Source of the DNA: Anaerostipes hominis (ex Lee et al. 2021)
Lineage (GTDB): Bacteria > Bacillota > Clostridia > Lachnospirales > Lachnospiraceae
Length of the DNA stretch: 60,536 nt
Assembly: GCF_002270485.1 (NCBI RefSeq)
Contig: NZ_NQOG01000016.1
Span: 1-60,536, forward strand
Direction of reading: 5' to 3'
Of this stretch, positions 34,506 to 43,037 are shown piece after piece. A program made the translations under genes and the position numbers. Each line of letters begins with the position of its first letter. Within the stretch, counting starts at the first letter, position 1. The notes beneath the pieces are model-generated. The model had not been told where the DNA came from. It worked only from the letters and a program-made list of their open reading frames with translations, and did no database searches.

Positions 34506-35225
34506 ATGAAAAGAGCAGCGGAAAAGGAACTTATGGTTTCTGCATCTGTTTCCTGCATGGATCTGTGTCATCTGGCAGATGCCGTAGAGGAAGCCGAGGA
34601 AGCGGGAATCTCGTTTTTTCACTATGATATGGTGGATGGAAGGTTTAATGATTGTTTCATATTATCGGAAACACTCTTAAAACAGATGAGAGGCATAACC
34701 AGCCTCCCCATAGAAGCTCATCTGGCCGCTTATGAGCCAGAGCGCTATATCGGCATGTATGCCGATGCGGGAGCAGATTACATAGCGGTACACTATGAGG
34801 CGATGAAAGAACCTCTCAGGGTGCTTGAACAGATCAGGAAAGCGGGTGTCCAGCCGGTATTGGCATATAAATCCACGACACCCCCGGGGGAGAATTTCAT
34901 CACACTGGCAGGTGAAGCGGCCTGGATCTTAAAACTCACAGTCGACCCCGGGTTTTCAGGACAAAAGATGCAGGAGGGGGCCCTCGGTCACATCAGGCAG
35001 ATGAGGACGATGCTGAACGATACAGGACTGAAGACGAAGATTCAGGCAGACGGCAACATCAATCAGGATACGATTCCGAGAGCGGTAAAAGCCGGGGCAG
35101 ACATCTTAACCGGAGGAACATCGGGATTGTTTCTTAAAGGAAAGACAGTAAAGCAATGCTGTGAAGACATGCTAAAAGCGGCAGAAGAAGCAAAAGGAGT
35201 AAAGAACTATGGAATTAATGAATGA
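34506..35225 (+). CDS. Ribulose-phosphate 3-epimerase-like protein (sugar-phosphate epimerase)
   Basis: 239 residues. It is clearly related to ribulose-phosphate epimerase but diverged: FFHYDMVDGRFND replaces the HIDVMDG motif, PIEAHLAAYEPERY the DVHLM motif, LTVDPGFSGQKM the VNPGFGGQ motif, and IQADGNI the VDGG motif. Metal and catalytic Asp/His residues are kept. Relatives include D-allulose-6-phosphate 3-epimerase and uncharacterised PTS-linked epimerases. It overlaps the EIIA gene by 17 bases and so is part of the PTS operon. It likely epimerises the imported sugar phosphate. Confidence 0.82.
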   Translation: MKRAAEKELMVSASVSCMDLCHLADAVEEAEEAGISFFHYDMVDGRFNDCFILSETLLKQMRGITSLPIEAHLAAYEPERYIGMYADAGADYIAVHYEAMKEPLRVLEQIRKAGVQPVLAYKSTTPPGENFITLAGEAAWILKLTVDPGFSGQKMQEGALGHIRQMRTMLNDTGLKTKIQADGNINQDTIPRAVKAGADILTGGTSGLFLKGKTVKQCCEDMLKAAEEAKGVKNYGINE

Positions 35226-35637
35226 AGGACTGATCGTATTTGACCTGGAAGCGGCGTCACCGGAAGAAACAGTCTCTAAGATTGCCGGAGTAATGGAAGA
35301 ACAGGGACGTTTGAATGACAGGGCGGCATATGTGGCGGATGTTATAAAGAGAGAGGAGGGAGCGCCGACAAGTATAGGATTTCTGATCGCCACACCCCAT
35401 GCGAAATCGGTCCATGTAAAGGAACCGTCTCTGGCATTTGCAAGGCTGAAAGACCCGGTGCAGTGGGCGAATGAAAAAGTCCAGATGGTCTTTCAGATCG
35501 CAGTTCCGGACCCGGGACAGGGAGATAAGCATCTGGAGATTCTGGCGAAATTGTCAAGAAAGATCATCCATGATGACTTCAGAGAGCAGCTCATGAATGT
35601 AACCAATGAAAAAGAAGTGTTGGAACTGATACTATAA
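35209..35637 (+). CDS. PTS EIIA component, fructose family
   Basis: 142 residues. The phospho-acceptor His is residue 64 in LIATPHAKSVHVKEP, a good fructose-type EIIA loop, preceded by IKREEGAPTSIG. GGAG lies 9 bases upstream inside the epimerase gene. It passes phosphate to the EIIB encoded at the end of the operon. Confidence 0.88.
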   Translation: MELMNEGLIVFDLEAASPEETVSKIAGVMEEQGRLNDRAAYVADVIKREEGAPTSIGFLIATPHAKSVHVKEPSLAFARLKDPVQWANEKVQMVFQIAVPDPGQGDKHLEILAKLSRKIIHDDFREQLMNVTNEKEVLELIL

Positions 35638-35651
35638 GGAGGAGAGAGAAG

Positions 35652-36718
35652 ATGAACGAACTTGCAGGTATTTTTAAAGATACAAGAAAACATCTGATGA
35701 ACGAGTGTCCCATATGATTCCGTTTGTAGTGACCGGAGGTATTTTAATGGCAGTTGCCGTCATGGCATACGGGCAGGGAGGTGTTCCGCCGGAAGGGACC
35801 TGGATGGCAACTTTATGGAACTTTGGTTCTACCGCGCTGAATTTGATGGTACCGGTTTTGTCAGCATATATTGCGGCATCCATCGCAGACCGTGCGGGTA
35901 TTTGTCCCGGATTTGTTGGAGGAATGATCTCCATCAGTGTCGGAGCCGGATTCCTGGGAGGAATCGTAACAGGACTTCTTGGCGGAATTGTATGCTACTA
36001 TTTAAAAAAGATCAAAGTGCCGAAAGCATTGAGCTCCATCATGCCCATCATGATCATTCCGATCGTCGGTTCTTTAGTAACCATGGGATTTATGCAGTAT
36101 GTCCTTGGAGCACCGATCGCAGGAATTATGGACGGAATGACAAAGGTTATGGAGCATTTGGGAAATGGGAATAAAGTAATTTTAGGTGCAGTATGCGGAC
36201 TGCTAGCAGGCTTTGACTTTGGCGGACCATTTAATAAGGTAGCATATACCTTTGGCGTGGCTACGGTAAGTGCCGGCGTGTATACATATGCAGGGCCTAT
36301 GGCTGTGACAATGACAGCACCGCCGCTTGGATGTGCTCTGGCAGCATTTTTAGCAAAGAAAAAGTTTACCCAGGAAGAGAGAGAAGCAGCAAAGAGTGCA
36401 GTTGCCATGGGCTGTGTAGGGATTACTGAGGGAGCTATTCCGTTTGCGGCCAACGACCCGCTGCGTGTCATTCCATCGACCATGATCGGTTCGGCTGTAG
36501 GCGGAGCCGTGGGTTATCTGTTCAATATTACAAATCCTGTTGCCTGGTCCGGCCTGATTATGATTCCTGTCCTTGGAAATCCAATTGGATTTCTTGTATC
36601 CCTTGCCATTGCCGTCGGAGTGACTGCGGGGCTGATGATTCTGCTGAAGAAGGATATTACAGAAGAGGCAGCAGGCACAGACGAAGGGGATTTAGACATT
36701 GATCTTTCATTTGAATAA
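35652..36718 (+). pseudogene. PTS EIIC component, fructose family, frameshifted near its N-terminus
   Basis: The natural start is the ATG at 35652, after GGAGGAGAGAGAAG. It gives MNELAGIFKDTRKHLMNE, which matches the start of fructose-type EIIC, then runs into a stop at 35715-35717. The rest of the protein lies in another frame, from GTG 35705 or ATG 35714 (MIPFVVTGGILM...) to 36718. Adding one G near 35703 would rejoin them as ...HLMNGVSHMIPFV, about 355 residues. The stop and a possible restart overlap as ATGA. The restarted part still has all membrane segments, AASIADRAGICPGF, the DFGGPFNK loop and GITEGAIPF. It may be a real lesion, a sequencing error, or be rescued by coupled restart. 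Confidence 0.8.
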
Positions 36719-36752
36719 AGAACATCAGAAAATCTAGAGGAGGTATTCTATC

Positions 36753-37067
36753 ATGAAATTTTTAGCGGTTACGGCATGCCCGTCAGGGGTGGCACATACC
36801 TATATGTCAGCGGAGGCGCTGGAGAAAGCGGCCAGGAAACACGGGATCGAGATTAAAGTGGAGACACAGGGGTCTATCGGGATAGAGAACCAGATTACAC
36901 CGGAAGATCTGATCGGAACGGATGCGGTGATCCTTACGAAGGATATGCCGATCAAGGATGAGGACAGATTTGAAAATATTCCAAAGGTCAAAGTAGGAGT
37001 CAGTGATGCTGTGAAGAAGGCAGAGGCAATCATTACGAAGTTGGAAAAAATGGTGAAGGAACTTTAA
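36753..37067 (+). CDS. PTS EIIB component, fructose family
   Basis: 104 residues. It starts MKFLAVTACPSGVAHTYMSA, with phosphocysteine at residue 9 and the AHTYM motif of fructose EIIB. AGGAGG lies 8 bases before the ATG. It ends the epimerase-EIIA-EIIC-EIIB operon, before a bidirectional terminator. Confidence 0.9.
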   Translation: MKFLAVTACPSGVAHTYMSAEALEKAARKHGIEIKVETQGSIGIENQITPEDLIGTDAVILTKDMPIKDEDRFENIPKVKVGVSDAVKKAEAIITKLEKMVKEL

Positions 37068-37077
37068 ACAAAAACAA

Positions 37078-37107
37078 GGGCGGCTTTCGTAAAGCCGCCC
37101 CCTTTTA
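37078..37107. terminator. Bidirectional terminator
   Basis: GGGCGGCTTT-CGT-AAAGCCGCCC followed by CCTTTT on the plus strand and TTGTTTTTG on the minus strand. It lies between the PTS operon and the convergent ABC transporter module. Confidence 0.9.
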
Positions 37108-37118
37108 TACCGTTTTAT

Positions 37119-38330
37119 CTATCTTGTCTCTGCTTTTTGATAGATCCTGTATAATACAGGCTGAAGAATTAAGCATATGACCGCATATACAGGAATGATA
37201 ACGGCTGCTGTGGTCATGACTTTTCCTCCTAATTCCACAAGTCCGGATTCTTTAATATCTATATATATTTCTAATAACTGATCCGGAAAGAAAGAACACA
37301 CTCCCGGCAATGTAATGATCCTGCTTAAAAAAGGAAGCGCACACAGTACAATGAACGGCACAATGACGGCTGTTGGAGTCGAACGTGTGATTGCCGATAC
37401 AAGCATAGCAAGTATGGAAGCAAACAGCGTACCAATATAACCGCCTGCTGCAATAAATAGATATGCCTGCAGAAAAGAAATATTATAAACACTTCTCCAC
37501 ATGTCCAGCTGAATAGGGCAATTTGCACCGTCTGTGCCCAATACGAAAAGTACAGTCAGAGTATATAAAAACACAAAAACAACATAAAAAACCGTGGTAA
37601 TTAAAAATCCCGCCCACATCTTTGATAAAATCCCTTTACTCCTTCCTAATTTGGCTGAAAAGAAAATAGAATCTGCCTTTGTCTGAAACTCATCTGAAAA
37701 AATACCGGATACCAAAAAACCAATGATTAACGCTAAAATCAGAATAAATGTGGATATGTTTTGCAGCAATGCGCTCCATCCGTCTATATATTCATAGTGA
37801 AAAGGTGTTTCCAGGTTTTTATATTGCCGTATCAAAAATTTTTTTTGTTCATCCGTAAAAGTTTCTTTTCCCGAATCAAGATATTCTTTTAAAGCAGAAA
37901 TTCTTTTTTTGTAAATATTTTTCACATCCCTGCCGGAAACATGGTCAGCCGCAAAACCGTCGTAATCTCTATATTCACTGAATGCACAATTAATAACATC
38001 AAGAATGCCGGTAATATCCTGTATTTTTGCAAATGCTTTATCCTGTTCCAGCAGGTCATCTGACAATGCTTCTTTGGAATTTTTAATTTTCTTATTTTTC
38101 TCCAGCACCTTTTGAAGGACATCCTCGGTAAGATCACCTGCCCATTTGTTCTGGGCTGTTCTAAGGTTTTTTGCCGCTGAGATTCCAGTCGAGCTGTTTC
38201 CGTTATCATCAATATACTCAACTTTGTTAATTGTCAGAATACTGGTTAGAATGAGGGTCACCAATAAAACCAGAACGGCTATCCTGTTTTTAAACTTAGA
38301 AAATATTTTTTTCAGTTCAAATCGCAGCAT
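37119..38330 (-). CDS. ABC-2-type transporter permease
   Basis: About 403 residues from the ATG at 38328-38330; AGGTG lies 6 bases before it inside the ATPase gene, and ATG 38336 is an alternative. The frame itself opens at 38372. One N-terminal membrane segment (FKNRIAVLVLLVTLILTSIL) is followed by a ~190-residue extracytoplasmic domain rich in Lys and Glu, then five to six C-terminal membrane segments from about residue 215. This layout is that of ABC-2 permeases of peptide or lantibiotic export and self-protection systems. It overlaps the ATPase gene, so the two form one transporter. The substrate is not evident. Confidence 0.83.
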   Translation of the reverse strand: MLRFELKKIFSKFKNRIAVLVLLVTLILTSILTINKVEYIDDNGNSSTGISAAKNLRTAQNKWAGDLTEDVLQKVLEKNKKIKNSKEALSDDLLEQDKAFAKIQDITGILDVINCAFSEYRDYDGFAADHVSGRDVKNIYKKRISALKEYLDSGKETFTDEQKKFLIRQYKNLETPFHYEYIDGWSALLQNISTFILILALIIGFLVSGIFSDEFQTKADSIFFSAKLGRSKGILSKMWAGFLITTVFYVVFVFLYTLTVLFVLGTDGANCPIQLDMWRSVYNISFLQAYLFIAAGGYIGTLFASILAMLVSAITRSTPTAVIVPFIVLCALPFLSRIITLPGVCSFFPDQLLEIYIDIKESGLVELGGKVMTTAAVIIPVYAVICLILQPVLYRIYQKAETR

Positions 38331-39204
38331 TTTCATCACCTGCCTTTTCTCCAAAGTAATATAAAAATACATCCTCTAATGATGCTTTTACACATTTGGC
38401 ATTTGTAAACGGCCTTTCCTGAGAAATAATGCGCAAAATAATTCCGTCCGGTTCTGTTTTCATATTGGAAATCCTGTACTTTTTTATAAAATCAGAGACC
38501 ATATTCTTTTCTACAAAACATTCCCATACTGTTTCCGGCATAGAGTTTATGATTTCATCTGCAGATCCTTTGTGCATGAGCTCTCCGTCTTTCATCAGCC
38601 AGATTTCATTGGCTATATATTCAATATCAGAAACAATGTGAGTAGACAGAAGAACCAGTCTTTGCTCTGAGAGTTCACTGATTAAGTTTCGGAAACGAAT
38701 CCTTTCATTTGGGTCAAGCCCTGCCGTGGGCTCATCAAGTATGAGGATTTTTGGATTATTCAGCATTGCCTGTGCAATCCCTGCCCTGCGTTTCATGCCG
38801 CCGGATAATTTTTTCATTTTTTTATGCGCTGCCTTTGAAAGCCCTACTTTAAAAAGTAATTCCTTTACCCGCTCTTTTGCGGCAGCAGGAGGGATTCCTT
38901 TTAATGCTGCAATATAAAGCAAATAATCCTGCACCGAAAATTGTGGGTAAAACCCAAATTCCTGCGGCAAGTATCCTAATAATCTGCGGTATTCGCTGTC
39001 CATTTTGAAAATATCTCTGCCGTCACAGCGGATCGTTCCGCTTGTAGGTTTCAGCAAGGTACACAGCATTCTCATTAACGTAGTTTTTCCTGCTCCGTTT
39101 ACTCCCAACAGACCATATACTCCGTTTTTCATAGTGAGATTTATATGGTTTACAGCAGTAAAATCTCCAAATTTTTTTGTTAAATGATCAAGTTCTAATT
39201 TCAT
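38317..39204 (-). CDS. ABC transporter ATP-binding protein
   Basis: 295 residues from the ATG at 39202-39204 (GGAGG 9 bases upstream). It has Walker A GVNGAGKTTLMR near residue 34, the Q-loop LPQEFGFYPQF near 78, the signature KKLSGGMKRR near 133, Walker B ILILDEPTAGLDP near 153 and the switch His in LLSTHIVSDIE near 187. The C-terminal ~75 residues are of the type seen in BcrA/NatA-like export ATPases. It energises the permease gene that follows. Confidence 0.93.
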   Translation of the reverse strand: MKLELDHLTKKFGDFTAVNHINLTMKNGVYGLLGVNGAGKTTLMRMLCTLLKPTSGTIRCDGRDIFKMDSEYRRLLGYLPQEFGFYPQFSVQDYLLYIAALKGIPPAAAKERVKELLFKVGLSKAAHKKMKKLSGGMKRRAGIAQAMLNNPKILILDEPTAGLDPNERIRFRNLISELSEQRLVLLSTHIVSDIEYIANEIWLMKDGELMHKGSADEIINSMPETVWECFVEKNMVSDFIKKYRISNMKTEPDGIILRIISQERPFTNAKCVKASLEDVFLYYFGEKAGDENAAI

Positions 39205-39949
39205 CAAGCGGCACCTCCAAATATTTATTACAACTTTTTAAAATACGGCAGACAGCAAAGACAAGGAAGAGAATTGCAAATCCCAATAAAGTAAACCAGA
39301 TCGGAACAGCAACGATTTTATATAGACTTTCATTTAAAATGATAAACAGCCATACGGCGCTCCATATAATACATAAAATGATTGCTGCCGTTTCACTGAA
39401 ACAATATTTGCTGCATAATATACCAAAACAAATACAGGCAGTGATGCTCAATGGAAAAAGAAATTGAATGACCAGCTCTGACACCCCAAAATGCAGTCCC
39501 GCTGCAGCAGTCCCGCAAAATACAGTAATCAGAAAGGTATCTATAATGCCAAATAACAGCATACGTGCCGCATATACTTGTTTCAGAGAATAGTAAGAAG
39601 CAGCTTCTATTTCCATACACTCATATGACCTGTTTTTCCATAGTTCAGGAATCATAAGTATTACAAACAGTGACGCCATTACCCCCATACTTTTTTTTGC
39701 GTATATTTCATCGGTTACAGAGGTTAAAAGAATCCACAATGTTACTAGAAGTAAGAACTGGAGAACCCACCACTTTTTTTGTATGATTTTTGTCTGTATC
39801 CATAAAAATTCACGGTAAGACAGCACTCTTTTCCGTTCTGCCGTTAAAAAGGCAGTTTTTGATTTGCGGATTGTTTCTTGTATTCTTTCCTCATGCAGTT
39901 CTGCCTGTACGGTTTCTTTATACCTTTTCATCCTTTCTTCCAAATTCAT
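39188..39949 (-). CDS. Membrane protein, possible anti-sigma factor or ABC partner
   Basis: 253 residues. The first ~55 are soluble and charged (MNLEERMKRYKETVQAELHEER) and the rest holds about six hydrophobic segments. It overlaps both the sigma factor gene upstream (32 bases) and the ATPase gene downstream (17 bases), so all four genes are one coupled unit. The place next to an ECF sigma gene and the cytoplasmic N-terminal helical region fit an anti-sigma role, but no zinc-binding HxxxCxxC motif is present. It may equally be a second permease subunit. I do not recognise a family. Confidence 0.68.
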   Translation of the reverse strand: MNLEERMKRYKETVQAELHEERIQETIRKSKTAFLTAERKRVLSYREFLWIQTKIIQKKWWVLQFLLLVTLWILLTSVTDEIYAKKSMGVMASLFVILMIPELWKNRSYECMEIEAASYYSLKQVYAARMLLFGIIDTFLITVFCGTAAAGLHFGVSELVIQFLFPLSITACICFGILCSKYCFSETAAIILCIIWSAVWLFIILNESLYKIVAVPIWFTLLGFAILFLVFAVCRILKSCNKYLEVPLDEIRT

Positions 39950-40475
39950 AATTTTCCTCCTTTCTCATCCATTCTTCTAACTGCTGCTTGGCTCGTTTTA
40001 AACGGTATTTCACTAATGGGAGACCTATCTGTAATGTTTCAGAAATTTCTCTGAGTTTCAGTTCCTGAAAGTAATAAAGAGTAATTACCTCTCTCAATTC
40101 ATCTGGTAATTGTTTAAGTGCCTGCTCAATAAAAATTTCGTTCAAAACATACTCCATTTGATGCACCGCTTTATGTTCCCTGACGAATTCTGTTTCTTCC
40201 ACAGGTGTTTCTTTTATTTTTTTCAAATAATCCTTACATAAGTTACCTGCTATCGTATATAGATAGTTCAAAGTTTTTCCTCTGTAATGATAATCAGACA
40301 ATTTTATAAAAAAACGTATAAAAGTTTCCTGTGTTAAATCTTCAGCATACTTTTGATCAAAACAATGAGAATGGCAGTAAATTAAAATATTTTTGTAATA
40401 TGTATGAATAAACAAATCAAATGCAGTATCATCGCCTTGTTTCATTTTTCTGATTAATCGAAAATCACTGTGCAC
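39918..40475 (-). CDS. ECF-type RNA polymerase sigma factor
   Basis: 185 residues with a GTG start at 40473-40475, 5 bases after AAAGGAGG; the frame opens at 40520, but the ribosome site lies inside that extension. Region 2 is visible as AFDLFIHTYYKNILIYCHSH and DLTQETFIRFFIKL, region 4 as LKQLPDELREVITLYYFQELKLREISETLQIGLPLVKYRLKRA. It probably turns on its own four-gene operon in response to envelope stress or a peptide exported by the ABC transporter. The gene's own promoter appears to be of the housekeeping type. Confidence 0.88.
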   Translation of the reverse strand: MHSDFRLIRKMKQGDDTAFDLFIHTYYKNILIYCHSHCFDQKYAEDLTQETFIRFFIKLSDYHYRGKTLNYLYTIAGNLCKDYLKKIKETPVEETEFVREHKAVHQMEYVLNEIFIEQALKQLPDELREVITLYYFQELKLREISETLQIGLPLVKYRLKRAKQQLEEWMRKEENYEFGRKDEKV

Positions 40476-40522
40476 AAAATCCTCCTTTCTCATTGCTGGA
40501 ACTTTAAAATACTTATCCACTT

Positions 40523-40551
40523 ATTATATATAACGAATCAGCAGTGGACAA
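40523..40551 (-). promoter_or_regulatory. Promoter of the sigma-factor/ABC operon
   Basis: On the minus strand: TTGTCC (40546-40551), 17 bases, TATAAT (40523-40528). The transcription start would fall near 40516, inside the upstream extension of the open frame, which supports the internal GTG start of the sigma gene. Confidence 0.65.
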
Positions 40552-40599
40552 AGATAGTACGAAGAAAAATTTTTTAATACACTAAATTTGCATTATGTC

Positions 40600-40628
40600 T
40601 TGCAAAACAATAATAAATAATATATAAT
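40600..40628 (+). promoter_or_regulatory. Promoter of the glycyl radical enzyme operon
   Basis: TTGCAA (40600-40605), 17 bases, TATAAT (40623-40628), embedded in AATAATAAATAATATATA, an 18-base block also found before the PRD regulator gene at about 32251. Confidence 0.68.
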
Positions 40629-40681
40629 AATATAAAACAATAAATTTAAATATATAGAACAAAACAGGGAAGGAGCAGTAT

Positions 40682-43036
40682 ATGGAGGGTGTTTTTCAGA
40701 CAGACAGAGTAAAATACTTAAAAGATAAAATGTTATCGGAACCAAGGTATGCTTCCATTGAGCAGGCACTCATTATAACGGACAGCTACAAACGACATGA
40801 GGATCAGCCGAGGATCATTCAGAGAGCGCTGGCATTAAAAGCATCATTGGAGAAGATTAAGATCAGTGCAGAACCGGAGGAACTGATTGTGGGCAACCGC
40901 ACGGCAGGAGTCCGCTATGGGGTGGTCTTTCCGGAAAGCGGAAGCACATGGGTGGATAAGGAGTTTGAGACTCTTCCCACAAGGCCGCAGGATAAGTTCC
41001 ATGTCCATCCGGAAGACATTGAAACATTCAGAAAAGAGATTAAACCTTACTGGGAAGGAAAGTCTCTGGAAGATGTCCTAAATGAGAGATATGGAAAAGA
41101 AATAAACGAGATATCAAAAGTAGTGAAGATTAACCAAAAGGACCATGCCCAGGGGCATATCTGCCCTAACTGCGTGACATGGCTGAAGCTTGGTCCGGCA
41201 GGACTTCAGGAACAGGCAAGAGAGAAACTTACATCCTGCAGTGAGGAGCAGAGAAATTTCTACGAAAGTGTCGTTCTGGTGATGGAAGGCGTCAGAAACT
41301 TTATGCTGCGCTATCATGACCTGATGATGGAGCTTTCAGAAGATCAGGACGATGAAGCCAAGAAAGAATCTATGATCTGTGTGGCAAAAAACTGCAAAAA
41401 GCTGAGTCAGCATCCGGCAGAGACCTTTCATGAAGCGGTGCAGTCTATATGGTTTTTGTTTGTGGTTCTGCAGATGGAATCCAATGCTTCTTCATTTTCA
41501 CCGGGGCGTCTGGACCGCCACCTGATCTCTTACTATGAGAATGACATAAAAGAAGAAAGAATCACAAAACAGGATGCACTCGAAATCATCGAATGTATGT
41601 GGCTCAAATTCAATGAGATCGTTTATATGAGAAATTCTCACGGTGCAAAATATTTCGCAGGATTTCCAATCGGGTTTAATATAGCTGTCGGAGGCCAGGA
41701 TGAGCTTGGAAATGATTATTCCAATGATCTTTCGTTTTTATTCCTGGAGGCCCAGAAACACCTTGGACTTCCTCAGCCGAACCTTTCCGTGAGGCTCCAC
41801 GAGGGCACAGGGGATGATCTTCTATTTGAAGCGGTCCGTGTCGTGTCAAAGGGCAGCGGAATGCCTCAGTTTTTTAATGACAAAGCAGTGATCCCATCCG
41901 TCATGGAGCTTGGGATCGAAGAAAAAGATGCCATGGATTATGCCATCGTTGGATGCGTGGAGCTGACGACACAGGGAAATAACCTCGGATGGAGCGATTC
42001 TGCCATGTTTAATCTGAATAAGGCGCTGGAAGCCGCAATGACCGGCGGAATCTGTCTGCTCACAGGAGAGAAGATCGCTCCTGATTACGGAAGCCTTGAG
42101 ACTTATGAAACGTTTGAGGAACTGGAAGATGCATTCCAAAAACAGATCGATTATTTCATGGACAAAATGATCCTGGCCTGTGAGGAGGTAGAGAAGGCAC
42201 ACATCGACCTGCTGCCGTCTCCGTTTCTCTCAGCATCGATCGACGACTGTATGGAAAGAGGAATAGACGTGACAGCAGGAGGAGCAAAATACAACTTATC
42301 CGGTATCCAGATGATCCAGGTGGCAAATCTTGCAGACAGCCTGGCGGCAGTAAAACAGATGGTCTATGATGATAAGAAAATTGAGCCGGAAAGACTGCTC
42401 CATGCATTAAAGACAAACTTTGAAGGAGATGAGGTCATGAGGACCATGCTCTTAAATAAAGTGCCTAAGTACGGAAACGACGTGGACTGGGTGGACGCCA
42501 TGGGTACAAAATGGGCCGAATATTTTAAAAACCGTCTGCGCACATTTAAAAACTACCGCGGAGGTCCATACCACACGGGAATGTATACAGTCTCAGCCCA
42601 TGTACCCATGGGGGAAAATGTCGGGGCGTCACCGGACGGACGCTACGCAGGAGAGCCTCTTGCCGACGGCGGTATGTCTCCGGTTTATGGAAGAGATATG
42701 AAAGGTCCGACGGCGGTCCTGAAATCCGTATCAAAACTGGATAAAAATCTTACCACAAACGGAGGGCTGCTGAATATGAAATTTCTGCCTGAATTTTTTA
42801 AAAACGAATCCGGTATCCGAAAATTTGCCGGGTTTCTGCGAAGCTTTGTAGACCTGGAAATCCCTCATATACAGTTTAATGTTGTGCGGAGAGAGGATCT
42901 CATAGCAGCAAAGAAAAATCCGGAGCAGTACAGGGGCCTTACGGTCCGGGTGGCCGGATATACCGCATATTTCACAGAACTTGCAGATGAACTTCAGAAT
43001 GAGATCATCGCCCGCACCAGCTACGGAGACATATAA
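40682..43036 (+). CDS. Glycyl radical enzyme, C-O lyase/dehydratase type (PflD/YbiW-like)
   Basis: 784 residues. The radical-bearing glycine is residue 759 in VRVAGYTAYF, and the thiyl-radical cysteine is residue 425 in IVGCVELTTQG. The Cys-x-Glu pair (C425, E427) places it with dehydratase/lyase members rather than true pyruvate formate-lyase, which has two adjacent cysteines. Activase, fructose-6-phosphate-aldolase-like and fructose-PTS genes are near, as in E. coli pflD-pflC-frw-fsaB. From the literature as I know it, E. coli YbiW and PflD open 1,5-anhydroglucitol- and 1,5-anhydromannitol-6-phosphate to 1-deoxyfructose-6-phosphate. I infer a similar substrate here. GGAAGGAG precedes the start. 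Confidence 0.85.
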   Translation: MEGVFQTDRVKYLKDKMLSEPRYASIEQALIITDSYKRHEDQPRIIQRALALKASLEKIKISAEPEELIVGNRTAGVRYGVVFPESGSTWVDKEFETLPTRPQDKFHVHPEDIETFRKEIKPYWEGKSLEDVLNERYGKEINEISKVVKINQKDHAQGHICPNCVTWLKLGPAGLQEQAREKLTSCSEEQRNFYESVVLVMEGVRNFMLRYHDLMMELSEDQDDEAKKESMICVAKNCKKLSQHPAETFHEAVQSIWFLFVVLQMESNASSFSPGRLDRHLISYYENDIKEERITKQDALEIIECMWLKFNEIVYMRNSHGAKYFAGFPIGFNIAVGGQDELGNDYSNDLSFLFLEAQKHLGLPQPNLSVRLHEGTGDDLLFEAVRVVSKGSGMPQFFNDKAVIPSVMELGIEEKDAMDYAIVGCVELTTQGNNLGWSDSAMFNLNKALEAAMTGGICLLTGEKIAPDYGSLETYETFEELEDAFQKQIDYFMDKMILACEEVEKAHIDLLPSPFLSASIDDCMERGIDVTAGGAKYNLSGIQMIQVANLADSLAAVKQMVYDDKKIEPERLLHALKTNFEGDEVMRTMLLNKVPKYGNDVDWVDAMGTKWAEYFKNRLRTFKNYRGGPYHTGMYTVSAHVPMGENVGASPDGRYAGEPLADGGMSPVYGRDMKGPTAVLKSVSKLDKNLTTNGGLLNMKFLPEFFKNESGIRKFAGFLRSFVDLEIPHIQFNVVRREDLIAAKKNPEQYRGLTVRVAGYTAYFTELADELQNEIIARTSYGDI

Positions 43037-43037
43037 T

